DNA of 64,000 nucleotides from S5-327 sp965200975 (GTDB lineage: Bacteria > Chloroflexota > Dehalococcoidia > Lucifugimonadales > Australimonadaceae). Under the pieces are notes generated by a model. It saw nothing but the letters and a program-made list of their open reading frames with translations. It made no database searches and was not told where the DNA came from. Shown here one piece after another: positions 35,385 through 44,099 of this stretch (its first letter is position 1; every line of letters begins with the position of its first letter). The translations under genes and the position numbers were made by a program. The DNA lies in NCBI GenBank assembly GCA_965200975.1, contig OZ241740.1, forward strand, positions 620,001-684,000, read 5' to 3'.

Positions 35385-36551
35385 CTACGCCCGGACAGCT
35401 CCCCATCGGTGCGTCGGCTGCTTCTGCCACACATCCTCGTCGATGTTGGTGTCGACGATCGGGTGCTCCGGGTCGCGGATGACGCCGAGCGGGTCCTCGC
35501 CTCGCGCTACGCGCTCGATCTGCTCGAACATCGTCCGTCGCAGCAGCACGACTCCGCGGTCGGAGTAGCTCAGATGCTCGGCTGAGCGGTCGGTTACGGG
35601 GCCCTGCGTCTCCCACGCCATGTGGTCTTGCGAGAGCACGGAGCGTCGGTCGTACCAGGCGAACGGATGGCTCTTGTCCGCAGGCGACTTGTAAGGCTCG
35701 ATGTACTCGACAGGCGGGTCCCACGTCTCCGGAGTGGGCTGGCCGTCCTCGGTGAGCCAGAAGTTGATGTGGAGGTGCCACGTGTGTTCGTCGTCGATAG
35801 GAGTGCGGAATTGGGTGCTGGGCCCCTGCCTCAGGATCGACGGAAAGAGCACGGGATGCTCGTCGACAACGCCGTTCTTGTAGGTGCGCTTCTTCATAAG
35901 CCCGTAGCTGGTGGTGTAGAACTCGAACGTATCGACGTCGTCGGTGAAGCCGCGGGTTGTGTTGACGGGCTGACGCTGGCCCCGGGCGTAGTACTCCTGA
36001 TGCAGGATCTGCAGGTGCGCCGGGTCCATCGAATTCTCCATCGCCTGGAACCAGTTGCAGTCGAGAACGGGATGCACCGCGAGCTTGCGCCGTCCGTCCT
36101 CGCGGACGAGCGTGTCGAACGGCGTGAAGATCGGCGCAGGCTTCGGCCCCATGTAGGCCCACACGACGCCGAGGTAGACCTTCGCCTCGTACGCCGGCTG
36201 CTTCACCGAGCGGATGATCGCCTCGTTCTTCTCCGGCGGCGTTTCGAGGATGTTGCCGTCGCAGTCGTACAGCCAGCCGTGGTAGGCGCAGGAGATGCCA
36301 CGCTCCTCGCCGCGCCCGTAAACGAGCGACGCGCTGCGGTGCGCGCAGTGGTCGGCCAGTAGCCCCCACCGCCCCGATTTGTCGCGGAAGATCACCAGGT
36401 CTTCTCCCAGGATGCGCACGGCCTTGGTGGGGCTCTCGTCGGTGATTTCCGATGCGATGGCGATAGGATGCCAGTAACGCCGCAGCAGCTCTCCGGCGGG
36501 AGTGCCGGGACCGACGCGGGTTAGCTTTTCGTTGTCCTCTCTCGACAGCAT
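35385..36551 (-). CDS. Rieske [2Fe-2S] ring-hydroxylating oxygenase, large subunit
   Basis: A 388-residue paralogue of the gene at 24336, sharing the N-terminal LTRVGPGTPAGELLRRYWHPI signature. Rieske ligands are Cys69-x-His71 and Cys88-x2-His91; the iron-binding motif is ENSMDPAHLQILH. Start ATG 36551 after AAGGAGG. Only 46 bp separate it from the amidohydrolase gene upstream on the same strand, so the two likely form an operon for a carboxylated aromatic or similar compound. Confidence 0.92.
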   Translation of the reverse strand: MLSREDNEKLTRVGPGTPAGELLRRYWHPIAIASEITDESPTKAVRILGEDLVIFRDKSGRWGLLADHCAHRSASLVYGRGEERGISCAYHGWLYDCDGNILETPPEKNEAIIRSVKQPAYEAKVYLGVVWAYMGPKPAPIFTPFDTLVREDGRRKLAVHPVLDCNWFQAMENSMDPAHLQILHQEYYARGQRQPVNTTRGFTDDVDTFEFYTTSYGLMKKRTYKNGVVDEHPVLFPSILRQGPSTQFRTPIDDEHTWHLHINFWLTEDGQPTPETWDPPVEYIEPYKSPADKSHPFAWYDRRSVLSQDHMAWETQGPVTDRSAEHLSYSDRGVVLLRRTMFEQIERVARGEDPLGVIRDPEHPIVDTNIDEDVWQKQPTHRWGAVRA

Positions 36552-36597
36552 GGGATTCCTCCTTGGTTGCGCGCTGCGCGAGTTGCGCGGGCGCGCG

Positions 36598-37668
36598 CTA
36601 GACGGCGATGCCGTAGAAGTCGAGGGCGTTCTGTCCGAGTATGTTGTCGACGACGTCGGCGCCGAGCCCGCCTTCTTCCCTGAGCAGGCGCATCGCTTCG
36701 ATCTCGCTCGACTGGTCCTGGTGGCCGTAGTCGGTGCCAATGAGGATGTGCCGCCCGCTGACATAGTCGAGCACGTTGGGGAGATTGTCGTCGGTCTGCG
36801 CCGTAACCCAGATGTTGTAGGCGCCGAGCACGTCATCCTCGAGCTGCCGTCCGCGCGTCTCCAGCCTCCGCCGCAAGTCGTGGATGGCGTACGGGAGCCA
36901 CTGCGAGCTCGCCTCGATGTAGCCCCAGCGCAGGCCGGGGAACCTTTTCGGAGTGCTCGTGGTTATGAGCTGATGGAAGCTGGCGACGGACATCAGGCGC
37001 AAGCCTCCGAACGTGCCGCCGATGCCGTCTTTCGCCATCAGAGTCCGCAGGTAGGCATTGGAGTTGCCGATGTGGATGGTGATGGGCTGGTTGAGCCGGG
37101 CGGCTTCCTCGTAGATGGGGTAAAAGTGCTCGTCGATAAGCAGCCGCTCGTCCTCGATAGAGCGCATCGTAACGCCGCAGGCGCCGTGCTCCGCGCTCCA
37201 GCGCAGCTGCGCGATGGCCTCTTCGATGGTCGCGAGCGGCAGAATGCTCGTCCAGCGGAGTCGGCCCTTCCCCTGCTCCCAGATGTCGGCGAGCCAGCGG
37301 TTGTAGCTCTTGGAGAGCGCGATCTCCGTGTCCGGGTTGTCGCACATCCGCCCGATGTACAACGTAGGGTAGAGCACCTGCACATCGATGCCCAGCTCGT
37401 CCATATGCGCGATGCGGCCCGGAATGTCCTCCATGTAGCGCTTGGCGTCGTCGGTCACCATATTGCGCTTCACCTTCTCGGAGAGGCCGTGCGCGGCGAC
37501 CGGCCCCCGCGCCCGGCTTCGTATCTGGCCGTCTATCTCCCAGTACTTGAAGCCGTCGCCGTTTGGCGAATCGACAACCCTCGGGCGGTGCTTCTCGTCC
37601 TCGGGGTCCATGTACTCCCAGGTCTGTTCCGTCTCCACCACATGAGCGTCAGAGTCGATGACTGGCAT
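36598..37668 (-). CDS. Amidohydrolase family 2 protein
   Basis: A 356-residue metal-dependent TIM-barrel enzyme. It starts PVIDSDAHVVE (metal DxH), has TIHIGNSNAYL in the middle and GTDYGHQDQSSE with the last metal Asp near the C-terminus. It belongs to the ACMSD/decarboxylase-type amidohydrolases, like the gene at 17109. Start ATG 37668 follows GGGAGGAG. It is co-oriented with, and upstream of, the Rieske oxygenase at 35385. Confidence 0.87.
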   Translation of the reverse strand: MPVIDSDAHVVETEQTWEYMDPEDEKHRPRVVDSPNGDGFKYWEIDGQIRSRARGPVAAHGLSEKVKRNMVTDDAKRYMEDIPGRIAHMDELGIDVQVLYPTLYIGRMCDNPDTEIALSKSYNRWLADIWEQGKGRLRWTSILPLATIEEAIAQLRWSAEHGACGVTMRSIEDERLLIDEHFYPIYEEAARLNQPITIHIGNSNAYLRTLMAKDGIGGTFGGLRLMSVASFHQLITTSTPKRFPGLRWGYIEASSQWLPYAIHDLRRRLETRGRQLEDDVLGAYNIWVTAQTDDNLPNVLDYVSGRHILIGTDYGHQDQSSEIEAMRLLREEGGLGADVVDNILGQNALDFYGIAV

Positions 37669-37792
37669 AGTGCTCCTCCCCGCAGGGGCTGGTATGTCGC
37701 CTGTAGAACCAGGATGCAAGCTAGCACCGCCCCCTTCCCCTGTCAAAACGCCCACCCCCGAACGCATGAGCGCTGCCGCTGACGTTGAACGC

Positions 37793-38002
37793 ATGAGCGC
37801 TGCCGCGCCCAAAAATAACGAGGGGGTCTGGGGGAGCGGACGCTCTCCCAGCAGCGCGGCAGCGCTAGCGTCAACGCATGAGCGCTGCGCGCTGAGGCTG
37901 CACGTATGAGCGCTGCCGCGCCCCAAAAACTAACGAGGGGGTCTGGGGGAGCGGACGCTCTCCCAGCAGCGCGGCAGCGCTGACGTCAACGCATGAGCGC
38001 TG
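37793..38002. repeat. Tandem duplication of a ~97-bp unit carrying REP-like hairpins
   Basis: Two units, 37793-37888 and 37906-38002, 113 bp apart, are nearly identical: ATGAGCGCTGCCGCG, a poly-A run, the family A hairpin (37821-37857 and 37936-37972), CGGCAGCGCT and TCAACGCATGAGCGCTG. A third partial ATGAGCGCTG start lies at about 37766. This is the densest repeat spot of the window, in a 498-bp gap without genes. Confidence 0.8.
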
Positions 38003-38009
38003 GCGCGCT

Positions 38010-38109
38010 CCCGGGAGAGAATCCTCTCCCCCGGAACCCCCTCGCTATTCTTTCGGGCGGCGGCGCAGCCGCTTCCCAGGGGGTTTGAGGGAGCGAACGC
38101 TCTCCCTCG
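38010..38109. repeat. Diverged REP-like hairpins before the ThDP-enzyme gene
   Basis: A hairpin formed by CCGGGAGAG and CTCTCCCCCGG (38012-38034) and a family A variant at 38078-38109 with arms GAGGGAGCG and CGCTCTCCCTC. Both keep the GGGAG/CTCCC core but differ in the flanks from the standard unit. Confidence 0.55.
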
Positions 38110-38166
38110 TTTGGGCGCAATCCCGTGGTAGAGTGGGTGTAACGGAGGCTCCCGGAGGGGTGAACA

Positions 38167-39792
38167 ATGAAGGCGCTCGATGCGGTCGCCGAAATCCTGA
38201 AACGCGAGGGGACGCAGCACCTCTTCTGCTACCCCACGACCGACCTGATCGACGCGGCGTCGGCGGCCGGCATACGGCCCATCGTCTGCCGTCAGGAGCG
38301 CGTGGGCCTCGGCATGGCCGACGGCCTCAGCCGGGCGAGCAACGGGGCGCAGGTCGGCGTGTTCGCGATGCAGGCGGGGCCCGGCGCCGAGAATGCGTTC
38401 GCCGGCGTCACGACGGCCTACGCCGACTCCTCGCCGCTCCTCGTGCTGCCCTCCGGCTACCCCCGAGAGCGCAGCGGATGGCCGCGCTACTTCACCGCCG
38501 AGCGCGGCTACCGCCACGTCGTCAAGTGGCTCGAAACCATCAATGTTCCCGGAGAGACCGAAGAGGCGATGCGCCGCGCCTTCTCGCGCTTGCGCAACGG
38601 TCGCCCCGGCCCCGTGCTGGTCGAGCTCCCGACCGACGTCGCGGAGCTCGACGCCGGCGAGGTCGGCTACGAGCCCGTTTCGTCCGCCCGTTCCCTCGCC
38701 GACACGCAGGATGTCGAGCGGGCCGCCCGCGCCCTTGCGAATGCGAGCGCTCCCGTCATCCTCGCCGGTCAGGGCGCACTTTGGGCTGGCGCGAGCGCGG
38801 AACTTGTCGAGCTCGCCGAGCTGCTGGGCGCGCCCGCCGCCTCGACCCTCCTCGGCAAGAGCGCGTTTCCGGAGACCCATCCCCTCTCTATAGGGACTGC
38901 GGCAACCTCGACGACTCCAATGGTGCGCGCGTTCCTCGAGCGGGCCGACGTAATCGTTGCAGTGGGGGCAAGCCTCGCCAAGCACCAGATGAACCTCCCC
39001 CTTCCATCGGGCCGCGCTATCGTGCAGATCACCAACGACGAGGCCGACCTCAACAAGAACTACGCCGTGGCGCATCCGCTGCTCGCGGATGCCAAACTCG
39101 GCATGCGTCAGCTCATCGACGCCGTCCGCGACGCCGGAGGCGCCAATCCCGAGCGCCGCGCCGTCGTCGAGGCCGAGACCGCCGCCCTCTACGCCGAATG
39201 GACGGCGGCCTGGCGCAGCAAGCTTGAGTCGCCGGACGCGCCGATAAATCCGTACCGCGTCGTGTGGGAGCTGAACCGCGCCATTCCTGCGGACGAGGCC
39301 ATTGTCACCCACGACTCAGGCAGCCCGCGCGACCAGATGGTTCCGTTCTACCGCTCGGCGGGGCCGCGCAGCTATATCGGCTGGGGCAAGTCGCATGCGC
39401 TCGGCACGGGCCTCGGGTTCGCGATGGGCGCCAAGCTCGCCGCGCCCGAAAAGGTGTGCGTCAACTGGATGGGCGACGCCGCATTCGGCATGACCGGCCT
39501 CGATTTCGAGACCGCCGTGCGCAACAACATCCCCATCATCACCATCGTGTCGAACAACTCGACCATGGCCATCGAGACCAACCGGCTGATCGGCTCCCAC
39601 GAGCGCTACGGAACGCGCGATGTGGGCGGCAACTACGCCGACCTGGCGTGCTCGCTCGGCGGCTGGGCCGAGCGCGTGGAAGACCCCGCCGAGGTGGGCC
39701 CCGCGATTCTCCGCGCCCGCCGCGCCACGGAGGAGGGGCGCGCGGCGCTCCTCGAGTTCATCACCTCGGCGGAGACGGCGCTCAACCGCTAG
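38167..39792 (+). CDS. Thiamine-diphosphate-dependent enzyme (acetolactate synthase/benzoylformate decarboxylase-like)
   Basis: A 541-residue ThDP enzyme with the three usual domains. The N-terminal PYR domain has Glu in CRQERVGLGMADG and the ThDP-site AMQAGPGAENAFAG. The central domain has PVILAGQGALWAG. The C-terminal PP domain has the ThDP motif GDAAFGMTGLDFETAVRNN. It could be an acetolactate synthase, a 2-oxoacid decarboxylase or oxalyl-CoA-like decarboxylase. Its Rieske, amidohydrolase and transport neighbours hint at a catabolic decarboxylase. Start ATG follows CGGAGGGG. Confidence 0.85.
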   Translation: MKALDAVAEILKREGTQHLFCYPTTDLIDAASAAGIRPIVCRQERVGLGMADGLSRASNGAQVGVFAMQAGPGAENAFAGVTTAYADSSPLLVLPSGYPRERSGWPRYFTAERGYRHVVKWLETINVPGETEEAMRRAFSRLRNGRPGPVLVELPTDVAELDAGEVGYEPVSSARSLADTQDVERAARALANASAPVILAGQGALWAGASAELVELAELLGAPAASTLLGKSAFPETHPLSIGTAATSTTPMVRAFLERADVIVAVGASLAKHQMNLPLPSGRAIVQITNDEADLNKNYAVAHPLLADAKLGMRQLIDAVRDAGGANPERRAVVEAETAALYAEWTAAWRSKLESPDAPINPYRVVWELNRAIPADEAIVTHDSGSPRDQMVPFYRSAGPRSYIGWGKSHALGTGLGFAMGAKLAAPEKVCVNWMGDAAFGMTGLDFETAVRNNIPIITIVSNNSTMAIETNRLIGSHERYGTRDVGGNYADLACSLGGWAERVEDPAEVGPAILRARRATEEGRAALLEFITSAETALNR

Positions 39793-40211
39793 CGCGGCGC
39801 TTGCCGGAAGGCGACCATATAGACCGCAAGGCTCCCCAGGCAGGTGAAGATCAGGAAGCCGGCCAGCAGGCTGAGAGGGAACCACAGCCGTTCCGGGTAG
39901 AAGACGTAGAAGGAGTAGAGACCCCAAAGCGAGAACAGCGCCGCGATGGCGGCGGTTACGCAGATTCGCGCTCCCGTCGCGACTGAGGCGCCAACGACGC
40001 CGCCGGTGAATCCGCCGAACACGCTGCCGAGCGCCACCAGCAGCAGCCCGTTCGTCGCTGCGGCGTCCACGCGAAGCGCCACCTCCTCGGGCGTCTGCGG
40101 ATCCATCAGCTCCGGGGGCGTTGGGTATGCGCGGTCAGCAATGATGCTCACGAGAAAGAAGACCGCGTTGCCTGCGACGACGCCTATCACCACGGCAAGA
40201 AAGTTCCGCAC
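39789..40211 (-). CDS. Small membrane protein, unknown
   Basis: A 140-residue protein from GTG 40211 behind TAGGAGG. It has about four hydrophobic segments (FLAVVIGVVAGNAVFFLVSI; LLLVALGSVFGGFTGGVVG; ICVTAAIAALFSLWGLYSF; LSLLAGFLIFTCLGSLAVY) with short loops. The long ORF upstream of the GTG is not supported by start signals. It overlaps the end of the convergent ThDP gene by 4 bp. No family recognised. Confidence 0.6.
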   Translation of the reverse strand: MRNFLAVVIGVVAGNAVFFLVSIIADRAYPTPPELMDPQTPEEVALRVDAAATNGLLLVALGSVFGGFTGGVVGASVATGARICVTAAIAALFSLWGLYSFYVFYPERLWFPLSLLAGFLIFTCLGSLAVYMVAFRQAPR

Positions 40212-40259
40212 CCTGCCTCCTACGAGTCCCGCTTCACAGCCTACAGGATAGCGCGCCCG

Positions 40260-40305
40260 CGAGCCGCCTACTTCCCGTACGTCTGCTCGGGGCCGGGGAC
40301 GAACC
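40260..40305. repeat. 46-bp direct repeat, left copy
   Basis: Identical to 41264-41309. It starts CGAGCCGCCTACTTCCCG and ends GGGGACGAACC. This copy has no coding context of its own; it resembles the displaced original 3' end of the MFS gene. Confidence 0.9.
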
Positions 40306-40366
40306 CCGATTGAGGTGAGCTGTGGGCTATGGAGCGATGTCTCGCTTGCGGAACTCCCCCAGAGTC

Positions 40367-41194
40367 TCACCGGACTCTAACTTCCATTCCACCGGCCCTG
40401 ATGCTGACCGCCCCAGCAACACGCCGGCAGCATCGGGAGGGCGACCTGAATGTAAAGTCCCTAGTGAGAACGTACACCCCGTCCCGCTCCTCCATCACGC
40501 CGTCGTCTAGCAGGAGCTTGCGGCGAGCCCTGAGTCCGTTCTGGAGACTGCTCTTCTCTTTCTTCGCCATGGTCGCGCCCTTCACAACGACGAAGCCATC
40601 CGGGCTCTCGTATGCTGTGGCCTCCACTTTATCCTTGGGACCTCTTAGGCGTAAGTTGCCTGAGCTAGGACTTCCGTCTTGCGGAGGAAGGGAAGGGCCG
40701 GGCTCAAAGAACCGATTGCCCTGGATGCGCATACAAAGTCTAATGAAATCCAGATGGATGGAGGATTTCTGTTTGTCGGGGTCGCTTAAATCATGCGGGC
40801 GAGGAACATTCCTGTTGTCAAGTTTGCAGCGGTCTGCGTTCTGCACTAGCTGGTATAGCTGGGCTTCCAAGTACTTAGCCGGACCAAGGTCCATTTTTGA
40901 GAAGGCTGCTCCTCGCACCCAAAAATCCTTCTTCTGCTTGTGGTCATTCAATCTAGCTAAGACATTGCCTTCACCAACATACACTTGCGGTCGAGGCTCG
41001 GTGTCATCAGCATCTCTCCAGAGGATATAGACACCCGTACCCAAGTCATCCTGACTCTGTGAGCCCAGAAGATCCAATCGATTTCGCGCAAAAAATCTCC
41101 CCTTGAGGTCATATAAGTTGTGGCTAAAGACGCATAAATCTTCCGGAGACCCTGTCGGGATAGTTAGAGTCAGGTGCTGCGTCGTTTGCTCCAT
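40367..41194 (-). CDS. GIY-YIG nuclease with C-terminal DUF4357 domain
   Basis: A 275-residue protein. The catalytic GIY-YIG fold is visible as GTGVYILW followed by PQVYVGEGN, then the conserved Arg and Lys (ARLNDHKQKKDFW) and a Glu in KYLEAQL. The C-terminal DUF4357 domain shows DGFVVVKGATMAKKE and RARRKLLLDDGVM, ending TFRSPSRCCRRVAGA. Codon use is more A/T-rich than neighbours. It is the only gene inside the 46-bp repeat-bounded insertion, so it may be a selfish endonuclease or a defence nuclease. Its AAGGAGG ribosome binding site lies 10 nt before the ATG. Confidence 0.85.
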   Translation of the reverse strand: MEQTTQHLTLTIPTGSPEDLCVFSHNLYDLKGRFFARNRLDLLGSQSQDDLGTGVYILWRDADDTEPRPQVYVGEGNVLARLNDHKQKKDFWVRGAAFSKMDLGPAKYLEAQLYQLVQNADRCKLDNRNVPRPHDLSDPDKQKSSIHLDFIRLCMRIQGNRFFEPGPSLPPQDGSPSSGNLRLRGPKDKVEATAYESPDGFVVVKGATMAKKEKSSLQNGLRARRKLLLDDGVMEERDGVYVLTRDFTFRSPSRCCRRVAGAVSIRAGGMEVRVR

Positions 41195-41263
41195 CCGGCT
41201 GGGACCTCCTTCCGTGCGCCATTTGGGAGCATACTACACGGACAGCAGGGGCTCCAAGGCCGC

Positions 41264-41309
41264 CGAGCCGCCTACTTCCCGTACGTCTGCTCGGGGCCGG
41301 GGACGAACC
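41264..41309. repeat. 46-bp direct repeat, right copy (3' end of MFS gene)
   Basis: Identical to 40260-40305. It covers the last 12 codons and stop of the MFS gene plus 8 bp beyond. Being coding, it is likely the ancestral target half or the element's restored gene end. Confidence 0.9.
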
Positions 41310-42495
41310 AGCGGTAGAGCAGCGGGAACGCCGCGCCCGCCGCGATGAAGAGCGCTCCGGCGACCCACAGGCTCGCTTGCAGTCCGGCTGCTCCGGCGAG
41401 CGCGCCAAACCCCAGCGGAACGGCTATCTGCGCAGTTCCCCAGTATAGCCCTACGTAGGCCATCGCCATGCCCCGCTGCTCCGGCGCGCTGTGGTCCGCC
41501 GCCGCCAGCGGATAGAGAATGCCGAGCGCCGCGCGGAAGAGTCCGTAGCAGAGCATCAGCGCCGCGAGCGGCGCGAACGCCCCCGCGCCCACGGAGACGC
41601 CGAACACCGTGACGCCGGACAGCAGCAGCGCAGTCGTGTACGACCAACGCCTCCCCACTCGTTCGAGGATGCGTCCGAACACCATGCCGACGGCGACGCT
41701 GCCGCCAACGCTTACGGCCTGCATCCCTCCGGTGACCGTCTCGCTGTATCCCAGCTCATCGAGATACGGAATGAAGAGGACTCCCGACAGAATCATGGAG
41801 GTTGAGGCTGCGAACGCGGCGAACCCGCCAAGCCCCATTCCCCGATGCCGCGCGATGCCCGGGATGTGCGCGAGCGGCGCGCGGAACCCCCTCCGCGCCG
41901 ACCGCGCCGTGAGCGGCGGCAGCGCAAGGCTCCCTGCGAATCCGGCGGCTGCGATGACGCCGGTGATCGCGAACGCGGAGCTGTAGCCAAGAGCAGCGAT
42001 AAGCGCTCCGCTGAGAAACGCGCCGATGAGCCCGCCGGCGTTCCCGAACCCGTTGATGCGTCCGTAGATTTCGCCCGAACGCTCAGGGTTGATTCTGCTC
42101 GCGTACGACTGCGTCGCCGTCCAGTACGTCGCCCGCGAGTACCCGACGAACGATTGCCCCAGCACCAGCATCCAGAAGGCGCCGGAGAGCACGAAGAACG
42201 CCATGCCCGTGAACATCGTGATGAAGCTGGCCCACAGCACCCAGCGCTCCCCGAATTGGTCGGCGATCGCTCCGGCGAACAGCCGCAGCATGAGTCCGAA
42301 CACCGCCTGCGACGCGACGATTACGCCGAGCGTCGTCAGGTCGTACCCCAGGTGCAATGCGTAGAGCGGCACCAGCACCTGAATGAGTCCGAGCGTTATC
42401 TGGTACGAGAACGCCGACGTGTACATCAGCACGACGGCGCGGGACTCCGTGCGGCCCGCGGGTTGCGCCGGCGTCTCCCCCGGCCGCAGGCTCAT
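41272..42495 (-). CDS. MFS transporter
   Basis: A 407-residue, 12-helix permease of the major facilitator superfamily. The motif A-like loop is GAIADQFGERWVLW and its repeat in the second half is GRILERVGRRWSY. RINGFGNAGGLIGAFLSGAL lies in TM5. Its start codon overlaps the stop of the FAD oxidoreductase as TAATG, so they form an operon, suggesting the cargo is that enzyme's amine or amino-acid substrate or product. Its 3' end is duplicated on the far side of the GIY-YIG insertion. Confidence 0.88.
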   Translation of the reverse strand: MSLRPGETPAQPAGRTESRAVVLMYTSAFSYQITLGLIQVLVPLYALHLGYDLTTLGVIVASQAVFGLMLRLFAGAIADQFGERWVLWASFITMFTGMAFFVLSGAFWMLVLGQSFVGYSRATYWTATQSYASRINPERSGEIYGRINGFGNAGGLIGAFLSGALIAALGYSSAFAITGVIAAAGFAGSLALPPLTARSARRGFRAPLAHIPGIARHRGMGLGGFAAFAASTSMILSGVLFIPYLDELGYSETVTGGMQAVSVGGSVAVGMVFGRILERVGRRWSYTTALLLSGVTVFGVSVGAGAFAPLAALMLCYGLFRAALGILYPLAAADHSAPEQRGMAMAYVGLYWGTAQIAVPLGFGALAGAAGLQASLWVAGALFIAAGAAFPLLYRWFVPGPEQTYGK

Positions 42496-43636
42496 TAGAC
42501 GGCGGGCCCGGAGGCGGAGAAGCGGCCGGGGTTGTACGGCGCAATGTCGAGCTCCGCCGCGTCCGAGACGATGAGTCCGGCGGCGGCTTTGGCCATGCCC
42601 GGCCCCATCATGATGCCTTGCCGCCCGCCTCCCGTCGCGACGTAGGCGCCCTCGACCCCCGGGGAACTTTGCCGAGCACGATGGCGCCGTCTTCCGCGAC
42701 GGGTCGCAGGCAGGCGGTCTGCAGCACGAGCTCCGCGCTCTCGAGCGCCGGCAGCATCCGCAGCGTCGACTCGATGATGCGGTCGCGCGCCTCTGTCGTG
42801 CGGGATTCGTCGAACCCGGCCTCTTCTTCGGTCGTCCCGCACCACACCAGGCCGTCCGACGGCTTGGTCATGGCGTAGTTCGAGCCGTGGCCGATGCTGT
42901 GCAAGTACGGCGCGCCCTCGGCGCGCAGCCGGATGATCTGCCCCTTGAGCGGCCTCACGGGGAGCCGCAAGCCGAGCCACTCCTCGGCCTGCGCGCTCCA
43001 CGGCCCCATCGCGATCAGCGCCGTGTCGCACGCAATCTCCTCGCTCCCCATCGCGACGCCGGAGACTCTGCCGCCGTGGCGGCGGATAGCAGTAACCTCG
43101 CCCGTGCGAATAACGGCGCCGCGCTTCTCCGCAGCCTGCGCCAGCGCGAGGGTCAGCCGGTACGGCTCGACATCCGATCCGCCCTCGACGTGGAGGGCGC
43201 CGACGGTTTCGGGGGCGATTCGCGGCTCGAGTTTGCGGGCGTCGCCGGCGTCGAGCCATCGCACCGTATAGCCGGGCTGCGCCTGCTGCCAGGCGAGGCG
43301 CTGGGTCAGCTGCTCCGCCTCGTCGTCCGCGAGCGCAATCCGCAGAAGCGGGCGCGGCTGGAACTGGATGTCGATGTCCGTCTCGTCGGCGAGCGCTTGC
43401 GCCAGGGCAGGGTAGAGGCCCATGCTGTATTCGATGATGGGCGTGTTCGTCTGCGGGCCGTTGGGGATGCCGCCCGAAAGTCCGCCGTAGGCGAACCCGG
43501 AGGCGTGGCTGGCGATGCCGTCGCGCTCGATGACGGTGCTTCGAACGCCCATACCGGCCAGGTAGTACGCGGCGGCGATCCCCACGATCCCCCCGCCAAT
43601 GATGACGACATCGCGCTGCCCTGCGCCGGTGGTCAT
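42495..43636 (-). pseudogene. FAD-dependent oxidoreductase (DAO family), single apparent frameshift
   Basis: The FAD-binding motif is VVIIGGGIVGIAAAYYL at the N-terminus, and the C-terminal VATGGGRQGIMMGPGMAKAAAGL is also typical of D-amino-acid oxidase/glycine oxidase-like enzymes. The frame breaks near 42655-42665, in a run of four C and five G: the first frame reads VLGKVP and then diverges, while the next frame resumes GVEGAYVATGGG. One base missing from the run would explain it. It may be a sequencing or assembly indel in a homopolymer or a true mutation. The combined length of about 380 residues is normal. Operon with the MFS gene. Confidence 0.8.
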
Positions 43637-43710
43637 GCCCGCCCTCCTTGCAATGGCCGGGATTGTAGCGGGTTGGAGGGGGAGAGCGGGGAACTAGGGG
43701 GCGATAAACC

Positions 43711-44099
43711 TTACGACGTCGGGTAGTCGCTGTAGGCGGATCTGAGGACGCCGCGCCGGTCGAGGAAGCGGATGAACGGCCTCGCCTGCGTACGGTCGAG
43801 GCGTTCTAGGTCGGCCCATCGGCGCAGCAGCGACAACAGGGCGTCTGCGGGCGCCATCTGAGCGATGGAGAATACGATGCCTACCTGGTTGTCGCGGATG
43901 GCCGCCAGCTCCTCCGGCACGCGCAGCATCTGCTTGTTGTAGCTGAACACCAGCCAGCCCTCGCGCCCTGCAAATTCCAACCATACAGCGTCAGGCTGCC
44001 CGCCCATTTTCAGCTTGGCCAGCGATTGGCCCTCGCGGTTCACTGCATAGAGCGCTGTCGGAACTCCGGCCCGACATCCTCGTCGCAGAGGAGCTTCAT
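43711..44099 (-). pseudogene. PIN-like (DUF5615) toxin, apparent frameshift near codon 10
   Basis: The gene begins MKLLCDEDVG at 44099, typical of DUF5615/PIN-like toxins with acidic DED residues. The frame then ends early, while another frame continues GVPTALYAVNREGQSL through WLVFSYNKQMLRV to the end at 43711. The shift is near 44070, in GGGCCGG, and fits a single missing base. Total length about 129 residues. The ATG overlaps the antitoxin stop as ATGA. It is either an inactivated toxin or an indel error. Confidence 0.65.

Larger units (their letters stand above)
40260..41309. mobile_element. ~1-kb insertion with a GIY-YIG nuclease gene, bounded by 46-bp direct repeats
   Basis: A perfect 46-bp direct repeat occurs at 40260-40305 and 41264-41309. 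The right copy holds the last codons and stop of the MFS gene (FVPGPEQTYGK, stop at 41272-41274); the left copy is the same sequence without the rest of the gene. The 1004 bp from one copy to the other contains only the nuclease gene and is visibly richer in A/T than its surroundings. This is the pattern of insertion at a gene 3' end that rebuilds the end of the host gene. Confidence 0.65.

Noticed and set aside
31826..35434. Minus-strand ORF of 1202 codons across the VWA and XRE genes
   Set aside because: It is a shadow reading of real genes in other frames; it shows only low-complexity Arg/Pro-rich sequence with no domain.
37669..38166. CRISPR array
   Set aside because: The repeats are hairpin units in two tandem ~97-bp blocks with similar, not unique, spacers, and no cas gene is near.
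42495..43636. Programmed frameshift in the FAD oxidoreductase
   Set aside because: No slippery heptamer plus downstream structure was seen; the break is in a C4G5 run where a lost base is a simpler explanation.
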